Under the pieces are notes generated by a model. The model did no database searches. It worked only from the letters and a program-made list of their open reading frames with translations, and was not told the origin of the DNA. From Campylobacter gracilis (lineage in GTDB: Bacteria > Campylobacterota > Campylobacteria > Campylobacterales > Campylobacteraceae): a DNA stretch of 64,000 bases. Position 1 is the stretch's first letter. Every line of letters begins with the position of its first letter. Below are positions 8,631 to 18,421 of the stretch, piece by piece. Position numbers and translations under genes: made by a program. The stretch is taken from NCBI RefSeq assembly GCF_018374135.1, contig NZ_JAHAFS010000006.1, positions 34,356-98,355 of the forward strand. The letters are read 5' to 3'.

Positions 8631-9400
8631 AATTTCTCCTTTTTGGGTAGTATAAACTTTACCCCGTTTTCTTCTACTATTAAGGCTTCAAAGCCGTAAA
8701 TTTCTTTTATGATCTGCGGCGTAAAAAGCTCGCTCGCACTGCCGCGATATCTCACCGTACCGTCTCTTAGCATAAAAATTTCATCGCAAAATAGCGAGGC
8801 TAAATTTAGATCGTGCAGCACGATGACGCTCGTTAAATTTAAAGAGCGCGTCAGGTTTTCGCAGATGCTCATCGCCTCGATGGCGTAGTTCATATCTAGC
8901 GCGCCCGTGGGCTCATCGAGCAGTAAAATTTCAGGCTCGCTGACGAGCGCTCTAGCAAGCAGCACGCGCCCGAACTCCCCGCCGCTTAGCTCAAATGCGC
9001 TACGCTCTAGGAATTTTTTCACGTCCAAAAGCTCTGCCATTTGCTCCACTTTAGCGTGATCGCTCGCATCGTAGCCGCTAAAAGCGCTTTTTAATCGGCA
9101 AAATCTGCCCGCGAGCAAAATTTCTTTCACGCTAAGCGGCGCGGCAAGGGCCGTTTTTTGCGGCACGAAGCCGATCAGCGCGGCAAGCTCTTTTAGGCCG
9201 TATTCGCTTGCCCTTTTGCCGTTTATTTCGATGATCCCGCTTGCAGGCTTTAAAATTTGCAAGATGTTTTTTAGCAAGGTGCTCTTGCCGCAGCCGTTAG
9301 GGCCCAAAATCCCGTAAAATTTGCCCCGTTTTAAATTTAGCTCGATGCCTCGCAAAATCGCTCGCTTGCCGTAGCTGAAGTTTAGCGCCGAAATTTTCAT
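8627..9400 (-). CDS. FecE/HmuV-type ABC transporter ATPase
   Basis: 257 aa. Complete nucleotide-binding domain: Walker A GPNGCGKSTLLK near residues 34-45, signature LSGGEFGRVLLARAL, Walker B ILLLDEPTGALD, and the H-loop VIVLHDLNLA. It powers import through the FecCD permease encoded directly upstream, with 4-base overlaps on both sides, so the three transporter genes are translationally coupled. Confidence 0.9.
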   Translation of the reverse strand: MKISALNFSYGKRAILRGIELNLKRGKFYGILGPNGCGKSTLLKNILQILKPASGIIEINGKRASEYGLKELAALIGFVPQKTALAAPLSVKEILLAGRFCRLKSAFSGYDASDHAKVEQMAELLDVKKFLERSAFELSGGEFGRVLLARALVSEPEILLLDEPTGALDMNYAIEAMSICENLTRSLNLTSVIVLHDLNLASLFCDEIFMLRDGTVRYRGSASELFTPQIIKEIYGFEALIVEENGVKFILPKKEKL

Positions 9401-10365
9401 GCATGCTTCCTAAACGCGAGGTATAGAAAAAAGGGCGCGCCGAAAAAGGAGGTCACCACGCCGATTGGAATTTCTACCGGCGAGAGGGCGTTTTTAGCGA
9501 TTACGTCGCAAAACAAAAGAAAAAGCCCGCCCGTAAGCGCGCTAGCGGGGATCAGCACGGCGTTGCTAGACGTGCGAAGCGCCATACGCAAGGTATGCGG
9601 GATGATGAGCCCCACAAAGCCTATCATCCCCGTAAACGCGACCGAAAAGCCGATGATGAGCGAGGAGACGATGAGTAGGCTCTTTTTGGACTTCTCGACG
9701 TTTAGCCCCAGCGACTTCGCCTCCTCGTCGCCGTTTAAGATGATATTTAACTCGTGGCGCTTCGTGTAAAAATACGTCATGCAAAACAGCAGCGGCGGTA
9801 GCAAAAGCGCTATCTTTTGCCAATTCGCCCCGCCTAGATAGCCCATCATCCACGCCGTAATCCTAAAGCTATCCTCCCCGATTAGATAGACCGCAAAGGA
9901 GGTGAATGCGCCTAAAAACGACGACACAGCGATACCTACGATCAGTAGCGTCGAGATCGAGCGGGTGTGCGCGGCAAGCTTAAAGATCACGATCGACAGC
10001 GCACTTGCGCTTAAAAATGCGAAAATTCCGTAAAAAACGTCGCTAAGCCCTAGCAGATAGGCTATGACCGCGCCGAAAGTCGCTGCCGAGGCGATGCCGA
10101 TGATGTATGGGTCTGCGAGCGGGTTTAAAAACACGCTTTGCACTACCACCCCCGAAGTTGCCAGCAGCGCGCCCACTAAGATGCCCATTACTAGGCGCGG
10201 TAGGCGCATTTGTAGCAATATGAGCTGCTTGGTCTCGTCTATCTCGCCGAAGGTGAAAAATTTCGCGATGTCGCCTAGCGAAATGCTTGCTCCGCCGCTG
10301 CTAACGGCTACTAAAGCAAGCAATACGAAAGCTGCGCTTAGAAAGAGATAAAATTTAAAGCTCAT
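9397..10365 (-). CDS. FecCD-family ABC transporter permease
   Basis: 322 aa inner-membrane protein with about nine to ten hydrophobic segments. Family hallmarks include LQMRLPRLVMGILVGALLA near residues 50-68, NPLADPYIIGIASAATFGA, and the coupling region VGLIIPHTLRM near 250. It forms the import channel for the haem/iron complex with the ATPase downstream. Its start overlaps the stop of the 62-aa gene by 4 bases (ATGA). Confidence 0.9.
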   Translation of the reverse strand: MSFKFYLFLSAAFVLLALVAVSSGGASISLGDIAKFFTFGEIDETKQLILLQMRLPRLVMGILVGALLATSGVVVQSVFLNPLADPYIIGIASAATFGAVIAYLLGLSDVFYGIFAFLSASALSIVIFKLAAHTRSISTLLIVGIAVSSFLGAFTSFAVYLIGEDSFRITAWMMGYLGGANWQKIALLLPPLLFCMTYFYTKRHELNIILNGDEEAKSLGLNVEKSKKSLLIVSSLIIGFSVAFTGMIGFVGLIIPHTLRMALRTSSNAVLIPASALTGGLFLLFCDVIAKNALSPVEIPIGVVTSFFGAPFFLYLAFRKHA

Positions 10366-10550
10366 AGCCCACCAGGCGAACTATACGCGCAGATTTCGTC
10401 GCGGCGGATATTTTTAAAATTTAAGCGGTGCCAGGAATTTATACGCACGGAATTTATGAAATTCTCGCGGCCGGCGCCATCATTTTTGCAGCTTACATAG
10501 CTTTTGATATCAGCGCGAAAAAGTACATAGCCGCGCACCTGATCCGGCAT
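10362..10550 (-). CDS. 62-aa protein heading the haem operon, unknown family
   Basis: Starts at the ATG at 10548-10550, 6 bases after a strong AGGAGG (10557-10562). It ends in a 4-base overlap with the permease start, so it is translationally coupled to the transporter. The protein begins MPDQVRGYVLFRADIKSYVS and ends DEICAYSSPGGL; it has three cysteine-free basic stretches, two Cys, no signal peptide and no membrane segment. It does not match the HemP small haem-uptake protein consensus that I know. A longer in-frame reading (to 10712) is rejected because it would run across the Fur-like box and the ribosome-binding site. Function unknown; a haem- or iron-linked regulatory or accessory role is inference from context. 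Confidence 0.6.
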   Translation of the reverse strand: MPDQVRGYVLFRADIKSYVSCKNDGAGRENFINSVRINSWHRLNFKNIRRDEICAYSSPGGL

Positions 10551-10923
10551 AAATTTCCTCCTAAAAGTATTCGCGATTTTTATTAAGAAATTAAAATCGT
10601 TATCATGGGATTTTATCGCTTGATTTCTTAAACCGCGATAAATTCCGTAACGGCTAAAAGCTGCGGGGTTAAATTTATGGCGATTAAATATTAAAATTTC
10701 GCGCGCCTCCAAGCCGCCTATTTAAATTTGAAATTCAAAATTTAGGCGTTAAATTTAAACGCCGAAAGAGCTCTTTTTAATTTTGCGATTCAGCTTTAAA
10801 TTATAAAAACGCCGATAAAATACGCACTAAATTTTATTTAACGAGCCCCGCTTTAAAGGCGTAAGTCGTTTTATTAAACGGCAAACTGCGCCGAAGCCGC
10901 TCGCTAAGTTTTAAGGAGTGAGC
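10551..10923. other. Divergent intergenic region between haem operon and cstA
   Basis: Holds the minus-strand ribosome-binding site and Fur-like box of the haem operon, then AAATTT-rich sequence, and on the plus side the AAGGAG ribosome-binding site of cstA at about 10912-10917. No further coding frame is supported. Confidence 0.5.
10591..10605 (-). promoter_or_regulatory. Candidate Fur box of the haem operon
   Basis: On the minus strand TGATAACGATTTTAA matches the 7-1-7 Fur consensus TGATAATNATTATCA at 11 of 14 informative positions. It lies 41 bases upstream of the 62-aa gene, in the AT-rich stretch expected to hold the operon promoter, so iron repression of the haem operon is likely. Confidence 0.5.
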
Positions 10924-13005
10924 ATGAAATTTTGGCAAAAGATCCTTTGGGCGGCGGTCGCCGTCATAGGGGCGTGGTGTTTCGGCGTACTTGCGCTAAA
11001 TAAGGGAGAGAGCATCAGCGCCGTCTGGCTCGTAGTGGCCAGCGCGTGCATCTATCTGATCGGATACACCTTCTACGGGCGCTTTATCGCGTATCGCGTC
11101 TTTGAACTGAACGACCGCCGCGCAACTCCTGCGGTGATCCGAAACGACGGGCGAGATTACGTCCCTACGAACAAATACGTCCTTTTCGGGCACCATTTCG
11201 CCGCTATCGCAGGCGCCGGACCGCTCGTAGGTCCCGTAGTGGCCGCACAGATGGGCTATCTGCCCGGCACTATTTGGCTTTTGGTAGGCGTCGTGCTCGC
11301 AGGCGCGGTGCATGATTTCATCGTGCTCGTGCTCTCCACGCGACGCGGCGGCAAGAGTCTAGGCGAGATGATCAAAGAGGAGATGGGTAAGCTCACGGGC
11401 GGCATCGCGATGATCGGAATTTTTTTCATCATGCTGATCATCGTGGCGATTTTAGCAATGGTCGTCGTAAAGGCGCTCGCAAACTCGCCGTGGGGGCTTT
11501 TTACGATCGCAATGACGATACCGATCGCCATATTTATGGGAATTTATATGAGGTTTTTGCGCCCGGGCAAGGTCAGCGAGGCATCGATCATCGGCTTTGT
11601 TTTGCTGATGCTTGCGCTTTGGGGTGGGCATTACGTCTCGATCGATCCGTACTGGCACGACGTTTTTTCGCTAAAGGGCGAGACGCTCGCGCTTCTTACG
11701 ATCGGCTACGGCTTTATCGCGGCGATTTTGCCCGTGTGGCTACTGCTTGCGCCGCGCGATTATCTAAGCACCTTCCTTAAGCTCGGCGTCATCATCGGCA
11801 TGGCGGTTGCGATAATCTTTGTCGCGCCCGAGCTTAAAATGCCCGCTACGACGAAATTTATCGACGGCACGGGTCCCGTTTTTGCAGGCCCGATATTTCC
11901 GTTTTTGTTTATTACTATCGCATGCGGCGCGATTTCTGGCTTTCATGCGCTGATCTCCAGCGGTACGACGCCTAAGATGGTCGAGCGCGAAACCCACACT
12001 CTTTTCATCGGCTACGGCTCGATGCTTATGGAGAGCCTTGTAGGCGTAATGGCGCTCGTAGCGGCGTGCATCCTAAGCCCGGGCGAATACTTCGCTATCA
12101 ACTCGCCCGCCGCGGTACTCGGCAAAGACGCGGTAAGCGCCGCGGCGTACATAAATTCTATCGGATTTAGCATTACGCCCGAGCAGATCGGCGCCTTGGC
12201 TTCAAACGTCGGCGAAACCACGATGATGAGCCGCACGGGCGGCGCTCCTACCTTTGCGATGGGGCTAACGATGCTGCTGCACCAGATCATCGGCGGCAAG
12301 GAGCTGATGGCGTTTTGGTACCATTTCGCGATTTTATTTGAGGCGCTGTTTATTCTGACCGCGGTCGATGCGGGCACGCGCACCGGGCGCTTTATGGTGC
12401 AAGAAATTTTAGGCAACGTCTATAAGCCCTTTTCCGATACCAAAAATTCCCTCTACGGCATCATCGCGACGGTGATCTGCGTGGCGGGCTGGGGCTATCT
12501 GCTCTACAGCGGCGTTACCGATCCTATGGGCGGAATTTACACGCTGTGGCCGCTTTTCGGCGCGTCCAATCAGATGCTCGCGGGCATCGCGCTGCTGCTC
12601 GCTACGGTGGTGCTTTTTAAAATGGGCAAGCAAAAATACGCCTTCGTCACGATCGCTCCTGCGATTTGGGTGCTTATAACCACGCTTTATGCGGCGATCT
12701 TAAAGCTGATGCCGGCTAACGGCGAGCGCGTGCACGACGCGGTAAGCCATGTGGCTATCGCGCAAAATACCGCCGCCAAGCTTGCTAGCCTGAGCGATCC
12801 CGCGGCGATCGAAAAGGCGCAGGCTATCATCAGAAATAACGTCATCGACGCCGTGCTATGTGCTCTTTTCGTCGTAGTCACGATCGTCGTCATCGCTCAA
12901 ACGATAAGGATGTGCCTTAAAATTTCAAAAGGCGGCGCGAGCGAGGGGTATTTCAAACTGGCAGAAAGCGAGCACATAGATAGGGGCGTTTATGAAAAAG
13001 CTTAA
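10924..13005 (+). CDS. cstA: Carbon starvation protein CstA, peptide/pyruvate transporter
   Basis: 693 aa inner-membrane protein with roughly sixteen hydrophobic segments. CstA hallmarks are visible: NKYVLFGHHFAAIAGAGPLVGP near residues 75-96, GAVHDFIVLVLSTRRGGKSLG, and ISSGTTPKMV. The family takes up peptides (shown in Campylobacter jejuni) and in E. coli pyruvate. The ATG at 10924 follows AAGGAG with good spacing; a GTG two codons earlier is less likely. It overlaps the small YbdD-type gene by 14 bases, a pairing conserved in many bacteria. Confidence 0.93.
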   Translation: MKFWQKILWAAVAVIGAWCFGVLALNKGESISAVWLVVASACIYLIGYTFYGRFIAYRVFELNDRRATPAVIRNDGRDYVPTNKYVLFGHHFAAIAGAGPLVGPVVAAQMGYLPGTIWLLVGVVLAGAVHDFIVLVLSTRRGGKSLGEMIKEEMGKLTGGIAMIGIFFIMLIIVAILAMVVVKALANSPWGLFTIAMTIPIAIFMGIYMRFLRPGKVSEASIIGFVLLMLALWGGHYVSIDPYWHDVFSLKGETLALLTIGYGFIAAILPVWLLLAPRDYLSTFLKLGVIIGMAVAIIFVAPELKMPATTKFIDGTGPVFAGPIFPFLFITIACGAISGFHALISSGTTPKMVERETHTLFIGYGSMLMESLVGVMALVAACILSPGEYFAINSPAAVLGKDAVSAAAYINSIGFSITPEQIGALASNVGETTMMSRTGGAPTFAMGLTMLLHQIIGGKELMAFWYHFAILFEALFILTAVDAGTRTGRFMVQEILGNVYKPFSDTKNSLYGIIATVICVAGWGYLLYSGVTDPMGGIYTLWPLFGASNQMLAGIALLLATVVLFKMGKQKYAFVTIAPAIWVLITTLYAAILKLMPANGERVHDAVSHVAIAQNTAAKLASLSDPAAIEKAQAIIRNNVIDAVLCALFVVVTIVVIAQTIRMCLKISKGGASEGYFKLAESEHIDRGVYEKA

Positions 13006-13207
13006 ATTTAATCCGCTCGCAGCCCCGAAGGCCGTGGCGAGGTTTTTGGCGCGCGCGGATGCCGCGCTTGCGCCGCTCATCGGGCTCGGCAATTACGAGG
13101 GCTATCTGCGCCATTTCAGAAGCGCCCATCCTGACGAAGTCCCGCTAAGCAGGGCGGAATTTTTCCGCGCGATGCAAGATAGCAAGGCAAAAAACGTCAA
13201 GTGCTGA
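12992..13207 (+). CDS. YbdD/YjiX family small protein (CstA partner)
   Basis: 71 aa, basic N-terminus, then the conserved YEGYLRHFRSAHPDEVPLSR core with the family His and Pro, typical of the YbdD/YjiX (DUF466) family. These proteins sit downstream of cstA-type transporters and are needed for transport activity in E. coli. Overlap with cstA indicates co-translation. Confidence 0.85.
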   Translation: MKKLKFNPLAAPKAVARFLARADAALAPLIGLGNYEGYLRHFRSAHPDEVPLSRAEFFRAMQDSKAKNVKC

Positions 13208-13583
13208 TAGCGGCGAAAGGGCGCGGTCGCGCCGTACAAATCGTCGTTGATCTGAAATTTTAAATTTGATAGGGTGCGGGCGTGCGAGTCATGAAATTTA
13301 GCCCGCTTCTCGGGATAAAATTTCGCGCATGCCTCTTTGAGATTGCGCTTTAAATTTGCTCGCACTTAGGGCGTTGAGATTTGTCTTTGCCGTCGCGCCG
13401 TACTTATCGCTAGTCGCGATTTTTTGCAACGATCTCGCCTTCATGTTGTAGAATTTTTAAACGGGTATTTCCGCGTCTTGATAGAATTCTATATAAAATT
13501 TTTAGCAAACCTGCTTTAATTAAAGGCGTTAAATCATAGCTGCAAATTTTAAATCAGGAATATGGATGTGCTTGGACTATGGC
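13208..13583 (+). other. Intergenic region without a supported gene
   Basis: Between ybdD and the convergent frameshifted gene. Only short frames that look like chance; no strong hairpin with a T-run was found. Confidence 0.4.
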
Positions 13584-14814
13584 TTAGATCTCATAGCAGG
13601 TTAAAATTTGCTCCGCGTCCTCGTCGTAGGCGTTATCGACTAGTACGAGATCGCGGTCGCGCTCGGTCGCGCGATGCCTGCATTTTTCATTTTCACCGTG
13701 AGCGAGGAGTGAATATTCACGGTTTTCGATACCGCGGCCGCCTCTGGACGCTAAATTTTGCCCCTCAAACGCACCAGCTTGCTCCGTTTCGTATTTTGCG
13801 CTCGCAGCACGGCAAGAAGTAGCCGTAACGACGCCTAAAATTCTTGTGCCCTTTTGTTTAAATTTATGCGTCAAAATAGGCTTTGCCGCGAGGTATTGGA
13901 CCTGCTCGCCGAGTTTAAATTTAAAGGGCTCGTCGCACTCAAATTTATCCATCGCTTCGCACCTGGATTTGCTCGCCTCGCCCTGCGTAAATTCGCCGGA
14001 GCCGCCGCGCTCGAAGCCGCCCGCTTCGCTACGCATGAGATTAAGAACCCTCAGCTCATTCGGCTCGTTTATAAAGTATCCGCGCCAGCCGTCTGATCCG
14101 TTCGCCGCAAGCTCGAATTTATCGAAATCAAAATTGAGCTTCACGCGGAATTTAACGTTAAAATTTGCGTCTGTAAAAACAAGCTCGTTAGCACCCTCTA
14201 TTTCGCCGTTTTCGCCGGCCTCACCCGCGTAAATGCAATATCCGCCTTCTACGCGCTGCGCCTGCGTCATAGGGCAAGTTTTAGTGATAATTTTAAGCTC
14301 GCAACCGCTCAAATTTAAGCCGTAAATTTTACCCGAGCGCGTAAAAATCAAGAAATTTAGCTCATCTTGCTTAAAAATCGCCGTGCAGCCCCTTAATCGC
14401 TTTCGCATGCCCGTCTGCGTCTCAAAATCGTAAATAAAAAGCGTGTCGTCGGTTGCCGTAATAGCCTTTTTATCGTCATCCTTGCTACTTAGCGCGATAA
14501 AGTTGCCATATTGGCACGCCCTTTTTGTGCTTTGAGATGAGCGCGAGATCCGCGGCGTTAAATTTATAAATCGTGTCTACAAAGCCCAAAATTACGAGCG
14601 TGCGGCCGTCATCGTCAAAGGTCGCGGCACGGGTAAAATCGCGGAAAGGCGCGCCGGCTAGCTGCTCGCCGCTTGCGAGCGAGAATTTTCTAAGCTTCAT
14701 CTGCTTTTGCTCGTCGTTATCGCCTGCGTAAACTGCATGATCGCCCTTTATCAGGATGTTTTCGCCGATATCGCGAAGTCTATTTTGAAGCCTGCTTTGC
14801 CATAAAATTTTCAT
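13584..14814 (-). pseudogene. Frameshifted beta-propeller-like hypothetical protein
   Basis: Starts at an ATG at 14814 behind AAAGGAG and reads MKILWQSRLQNRLRD onward. The frame ends early after KHKKGVPIWQLYRAK. Removing one base from the A5G3 run at 14519-14526 gives KHKRACQYGNFIALSSKDDD and continues through ITATDDTLFIYDFETQTGMR to the downstream frame, which ends at 13584. Repaired length is 409 aa exactly. Repeating strand motifs such as TRSGKIYGLNLSG and TDDTLFIYDF suggest a WD40/quinoprotein-like propeller. Function unknown. Either a recent pseudogene or a one-base sequence error. Confidence 0.7.
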
Positions 14815-15170
14815 CCGTCGCTCCTTTTGTTTGTGCGCAAAGAACACAGCGCGATTTAGTGCCTTTAATTTGCGCTAGCGGTTTTATCAGCATGCATGCT
14901 AATCTTTGAATTTATTGCTTTTAATTGCGCTATTTGCACGGCGCTCGGTACCGATTTAATCGACATTTTAGCCGTGCTTTGCGGGCAAATTTATCCGCAT
15001 AAATTTCGATCGTTTACGTAGTTTATTCTCTTTAATTAATTCACGGCCATGCACCGATAGGTGGTTGAATTTCTATGTCGCACAGATTTTGTGGGCAGCA
15101 TATTTTAAATTTAAAGCAATTGCGCTATATTTATCTGACATCTCTTACCGATACTTTTGTTCCGCGCTAA
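14815..15170. other. Intergenic region without a supported gene
   Basis: Mixed composition with scattered AAATTT strings. No open frame, RNA gene or repeat that I can support. Confidence 0.4.
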
Positions 15171-15301
15171 TCAGATCTTGCACTTGGCATCGTTAAAGGC
15201 AAACACCTCAACGTGAGTGTTTCCGCAATCAAAAATCTCTTGCTAACGACGCTTTTTGCGATCACTTTCATATCGGCGTTTAGATTGTAAATTTTACTCA
15301 T
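15171..15301 (-). pseudogene. Small frameshifted gene, unknown
   Basis: From an ATG at 15301 with AAGGAAG upstream, the frame reads MSKIYNLNADMKVIAKSVVS. Adding one base to the A5 run at 15231-15235 converts an implausible tail into FFDCGNTHVEVFAFNDAKCK and a stop at 15171, 43 aa in all. The uncorrected frame continues to 15167 with an unlikely tail. Family not recognised. Confidence 0.5.
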
Positions 15302-15405
15302 TTTCTTCCTTTTGTAAATTTGCGCGTCATTGTAGCTAAAGTTTTCAAGCGATTTGTTGATAGGGGTTATCTTTTTTTTAAAAACCAATGATAAAAAATG
15401 ACAAA

Positions 15406-17477
15406 TCATAATTTCTTTAATATGTCAACCTCATATGTACTTAAATCAATTTTTTCAAAATTCTTTTTCACATATTCAATAATATTGTTATTGGGCATAT
15501 CTTTAAACTTTTTTAACGCGGAGGCGGGAACTCCAAAATCTAAAAGTATACTTAACTTATTATCCACTCCTTCATGTTCCAGAATAGAAATAAATGCAGA
15601 ATAATTAGCAGCTTGTTTGCCATTGAGATAATTTACAATGCTTTCTAATACACTAAGCCTTTTAGGTATTTCGAATTTGGCTTGATTTCTGATAAAACCA
15701 AATACTTTTGAAACAGATAAGTTAATGATACTCTCTTCATTCTTACCTCGATTGGCATCTAGCGTATGCTGATACTTAATCTCATTACTTATAATAGAGT
15801 GCAAATTTCCACCCCGGATTATTTGATGGCATTTTTGAGCTAAGAATTTATAACTATCTCCTTTATTGCCTTCCAATAAATGATCTACTATACATAATGT
15901 ACGAGATAATGTTTTATAAGTAGGAATTGGTGCATCCCAGCTCAATTGATTCAATATCTTTTTTCTACCCTTTAAGCAATTATAAAGGTGCTTTTGCTTT
16001 TCAATACTATAATAGTTCGATTTAAAAATTTGCAATAAATCTGCAGGTAAATCTTTAATTAATTCTTCATATATTCTTCTCTTTTGGTCTTTTATATCTT
16101 CATTATTTAGATTAATTAAAATTTCACTCTGCAGACTATCATCTTGAGTAACTATGGGAACATCTATATTTTCCATCTCTTGCCTTGGAGGATCATCAAA
16201 ACAATATACTTTTCCAGTATAGTATTTCATCATTCTTCCAGCACGCCCCTTGATATTATTAAAATCAAAATAAGTCAGCTTGCTTGTGCCTTTGCGCATA
16301 TCATATATGATAATATTTTTTGCGACAGTGTTTACACCCTCTATTAATGAGGTAGTTGCAAATAATATATTTATTTTATTGTTATTAAAATAGTCGAGTT
16401 GAGCATTAACAATATGCCTAGGATATTGACCGTTATGTAAACCTATACCTTTTTGTAAGTATTTTTTTAAATTCCATTTTACGGAAACGTTTTCATCAAT
16501 CCATTCAAAAATTGGGAAAGTATTTTCTGTGCCTTTTTTATTATCTCTAATAAATTCATTTGACAATTCTTCTGCTTGAGCAGGGGATTTAACATAAACT
16601 ATAGTAGGCTCACTTAAACTATTTAATAGCCCAAACAGCTTCATTTTCCTTTCTTCCTTGGAACTACAGCTTATTTTTTCCAATTCTTGTCTTACTAATG
16701 AATACTCCGTTTTAAAGAAATTTAGACTATATTTTTTAATAAAATCATTATCAACGCTATCTACCGATGGAGTCAATAATATTAATTGCGGATTTCTAAA
16801 CATTACTTTGTAAAATGCAATGTTTAATTGGCTGACTCTATCGTCGTGTTTATGGTTTGATATTTTTATAAAATTCATCAACTATAAATAAATCTATATT
16901 GTTAATTTTGGGTAAAATATCTAAAACTCGCTCACTGGTTAAAATAAACAAGTTGTTTGTTTCATTTATATCCTGGCTTGTATTAACCACGATATTACAA
17001 AAATCTTGATAATTTTGGAGCTTTTTTCTAGTTTCATCAATTAGTGCCAATGTCGGCTGAATAATCAATATATTGCTATATTTTTTTCTTGCTACAAATT
17101 CTTGTATTAGTAAGCTTTTACCAAAACTAGTGGGTGCGGAAATAAGTAAATTTTGTCTATTTGAGATTTTTTCTTCTAATACTTTCTGCCAGTAGTGAAA
17201 CGTTACTCTATTGTTTTTTAGAATCTTTTATAAATTTAGATTTGTGAAATTCGCACCTAACTAATGCAGCAGTACTAAGCAATTCATTTTTATCTTTTAA
17301 ATATGGATAAAAACCAAAACTTTCAATTAAATCAATAAAAATAGGCCTTATACCTTCATTAACACGCTCCCAGTTTTCTAAAACTAAAATCAGGCTATCC
17401 ATATCTTCATTGGCCGAAATTTCTTTGGCTATTTTAAAACCCTTATTTAAATCTGACAAATCTAAAATTTCAAACAT
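15406..17477 (-). pseudogene. hamB: Hachiman HamB-like Ski2-type helicase, two frameshifts
   Basis: Start ATG at 17477 overlaps the HamA stop by one base (TAATG). The N-terminal piece (MFEILDLSDLNKGF, later SFGFYPYLKD) stops at 17208. Deleting one A from the run at 17214-17219 leads into NNRVTFHYWQKVLEEK, then motif I SAPTSFGKS. Motif II appears as FIVDEFYK, and deleting one A at 16863-16867 continues into ISNHKHDDRVSQL. Later motifs are LFATTSLIEGVN (V) and IKGRAGRMM (VI), typical of SF2/Ski2 helicases. Repaired length is 689 aa. HamB is the helicase arm of the Hachiman antiphage system. AT-rich compared with its neighbours, so probably acquired. Confidence 0.72.
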
Positions 17478-18401
17478 TAATTCTGCTCTTTTTTTAATTT
17501 TTCATGCAACTTTTTTACTAACTCAAATTTACTTTTTACTGGAAATAAAAATAAATTTATTTTAAGCCTACCTTTGTTGGCAAAATCTTTAATTTTTTGG
17601 TCAAATTCTTTTCTAGTATCTTTCGCAAAATTCTCTAATATATCTCTAAAATCGCTATGTGTATTGCCAGGATTATCAAATTTAAAATTATCTAAAATTT
17701 CACTATCAAATAGTGCAAAAAAGCAAGCATTTATATTTGATAGCCTTTGTATAAAAGTACTAGATTTAATTAATTTCCTTATTTCATCGCCCACTTCTCT
17801 ATCGTCATAATAATCGCTTAATCTATTATTGATAATTGCAAATTCGGACTTGAAAAAATCACAATTAAAATGCTCCGATAAATCATTAGCCAAATTTTGT
17901 AATGCTTTTGATAGGCTTTTATAAAATTTACTCTCACCTATCCAGAGTTCATTCTTCTCTTTGTCATAATGAACCGCATCAAAACCATGAACCATTCCGC
18001 TTGGACTATCTTTAAAATATATTTTGGATATAAGTTGTGGTTTATTAAATTGTCTTTCCAGTAAATAATATAGTATAAGCTCTCCAAATTCGCCACGCTT
18101 TAAATATTTATCTTCTGCATCCTCATCTGCCGATATGAAATATTCGTTAGCTTCTTTAATCTCTTTAACTTTATAAAGCAACTCCATGCCGTCCCTAGTA
18201 GCTTTTCTAGGACTAGATTCCGATGAAATCTTTAAAGCTCTTTTTTTTACCGAGTGCAAAGAATGGAATTTCATTAAAAATTTCCTCATTCCACTCATCT
18301 ATTTTTTGATATACCCGTCCTTCATCGTTTATATCAAAAACGATATGAAAGCAATATGTTTGAATACTTTCATACTCATACTTATTTGTTAGATAGTTCA
18401 A
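17477..18401 (-). pseudogene. hamA: Hachiman HamA-like DUF1837 nuclease, one frameshift
   Basis: The frame from an ATG at 18401 (MNYLTNKYEYESIQTYCFH) is broken at an A8 run (18241-18248). Removing one A joins ALGKKRALKISSESSPRKAT to the longer downstream frame; repaired length is 307 aa. The DUF1837 nuclease core is visible: KRGEFGELILYYLLE, VHGFDAVHYD and LWIGESKFY, which fit the E...D...ExK arrangement of PD-(D/E)xK enzymes. In Hachiman, HamA is the nuclease released when HamB senses damaged DNA. The A8 run might also allow slippage or phase variation, so loss of function is not certain. Located directly after the 3' end of guaA. Confidence 0.75.
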
Positions 18402-18421
18402 AATTTAAGCCTGGCCAAATT

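Noticed and set aside
10550..10712. Extended start of the 62-aa haem-operon gene to 10712
   Set aside because: The extension covers the Fur-like box and the ribosome-binding site of the short form.
14815..15170. CRISPR or tandem array
   Set aside because: No regularly spaced direct repeats anywhere in the window that I could see.
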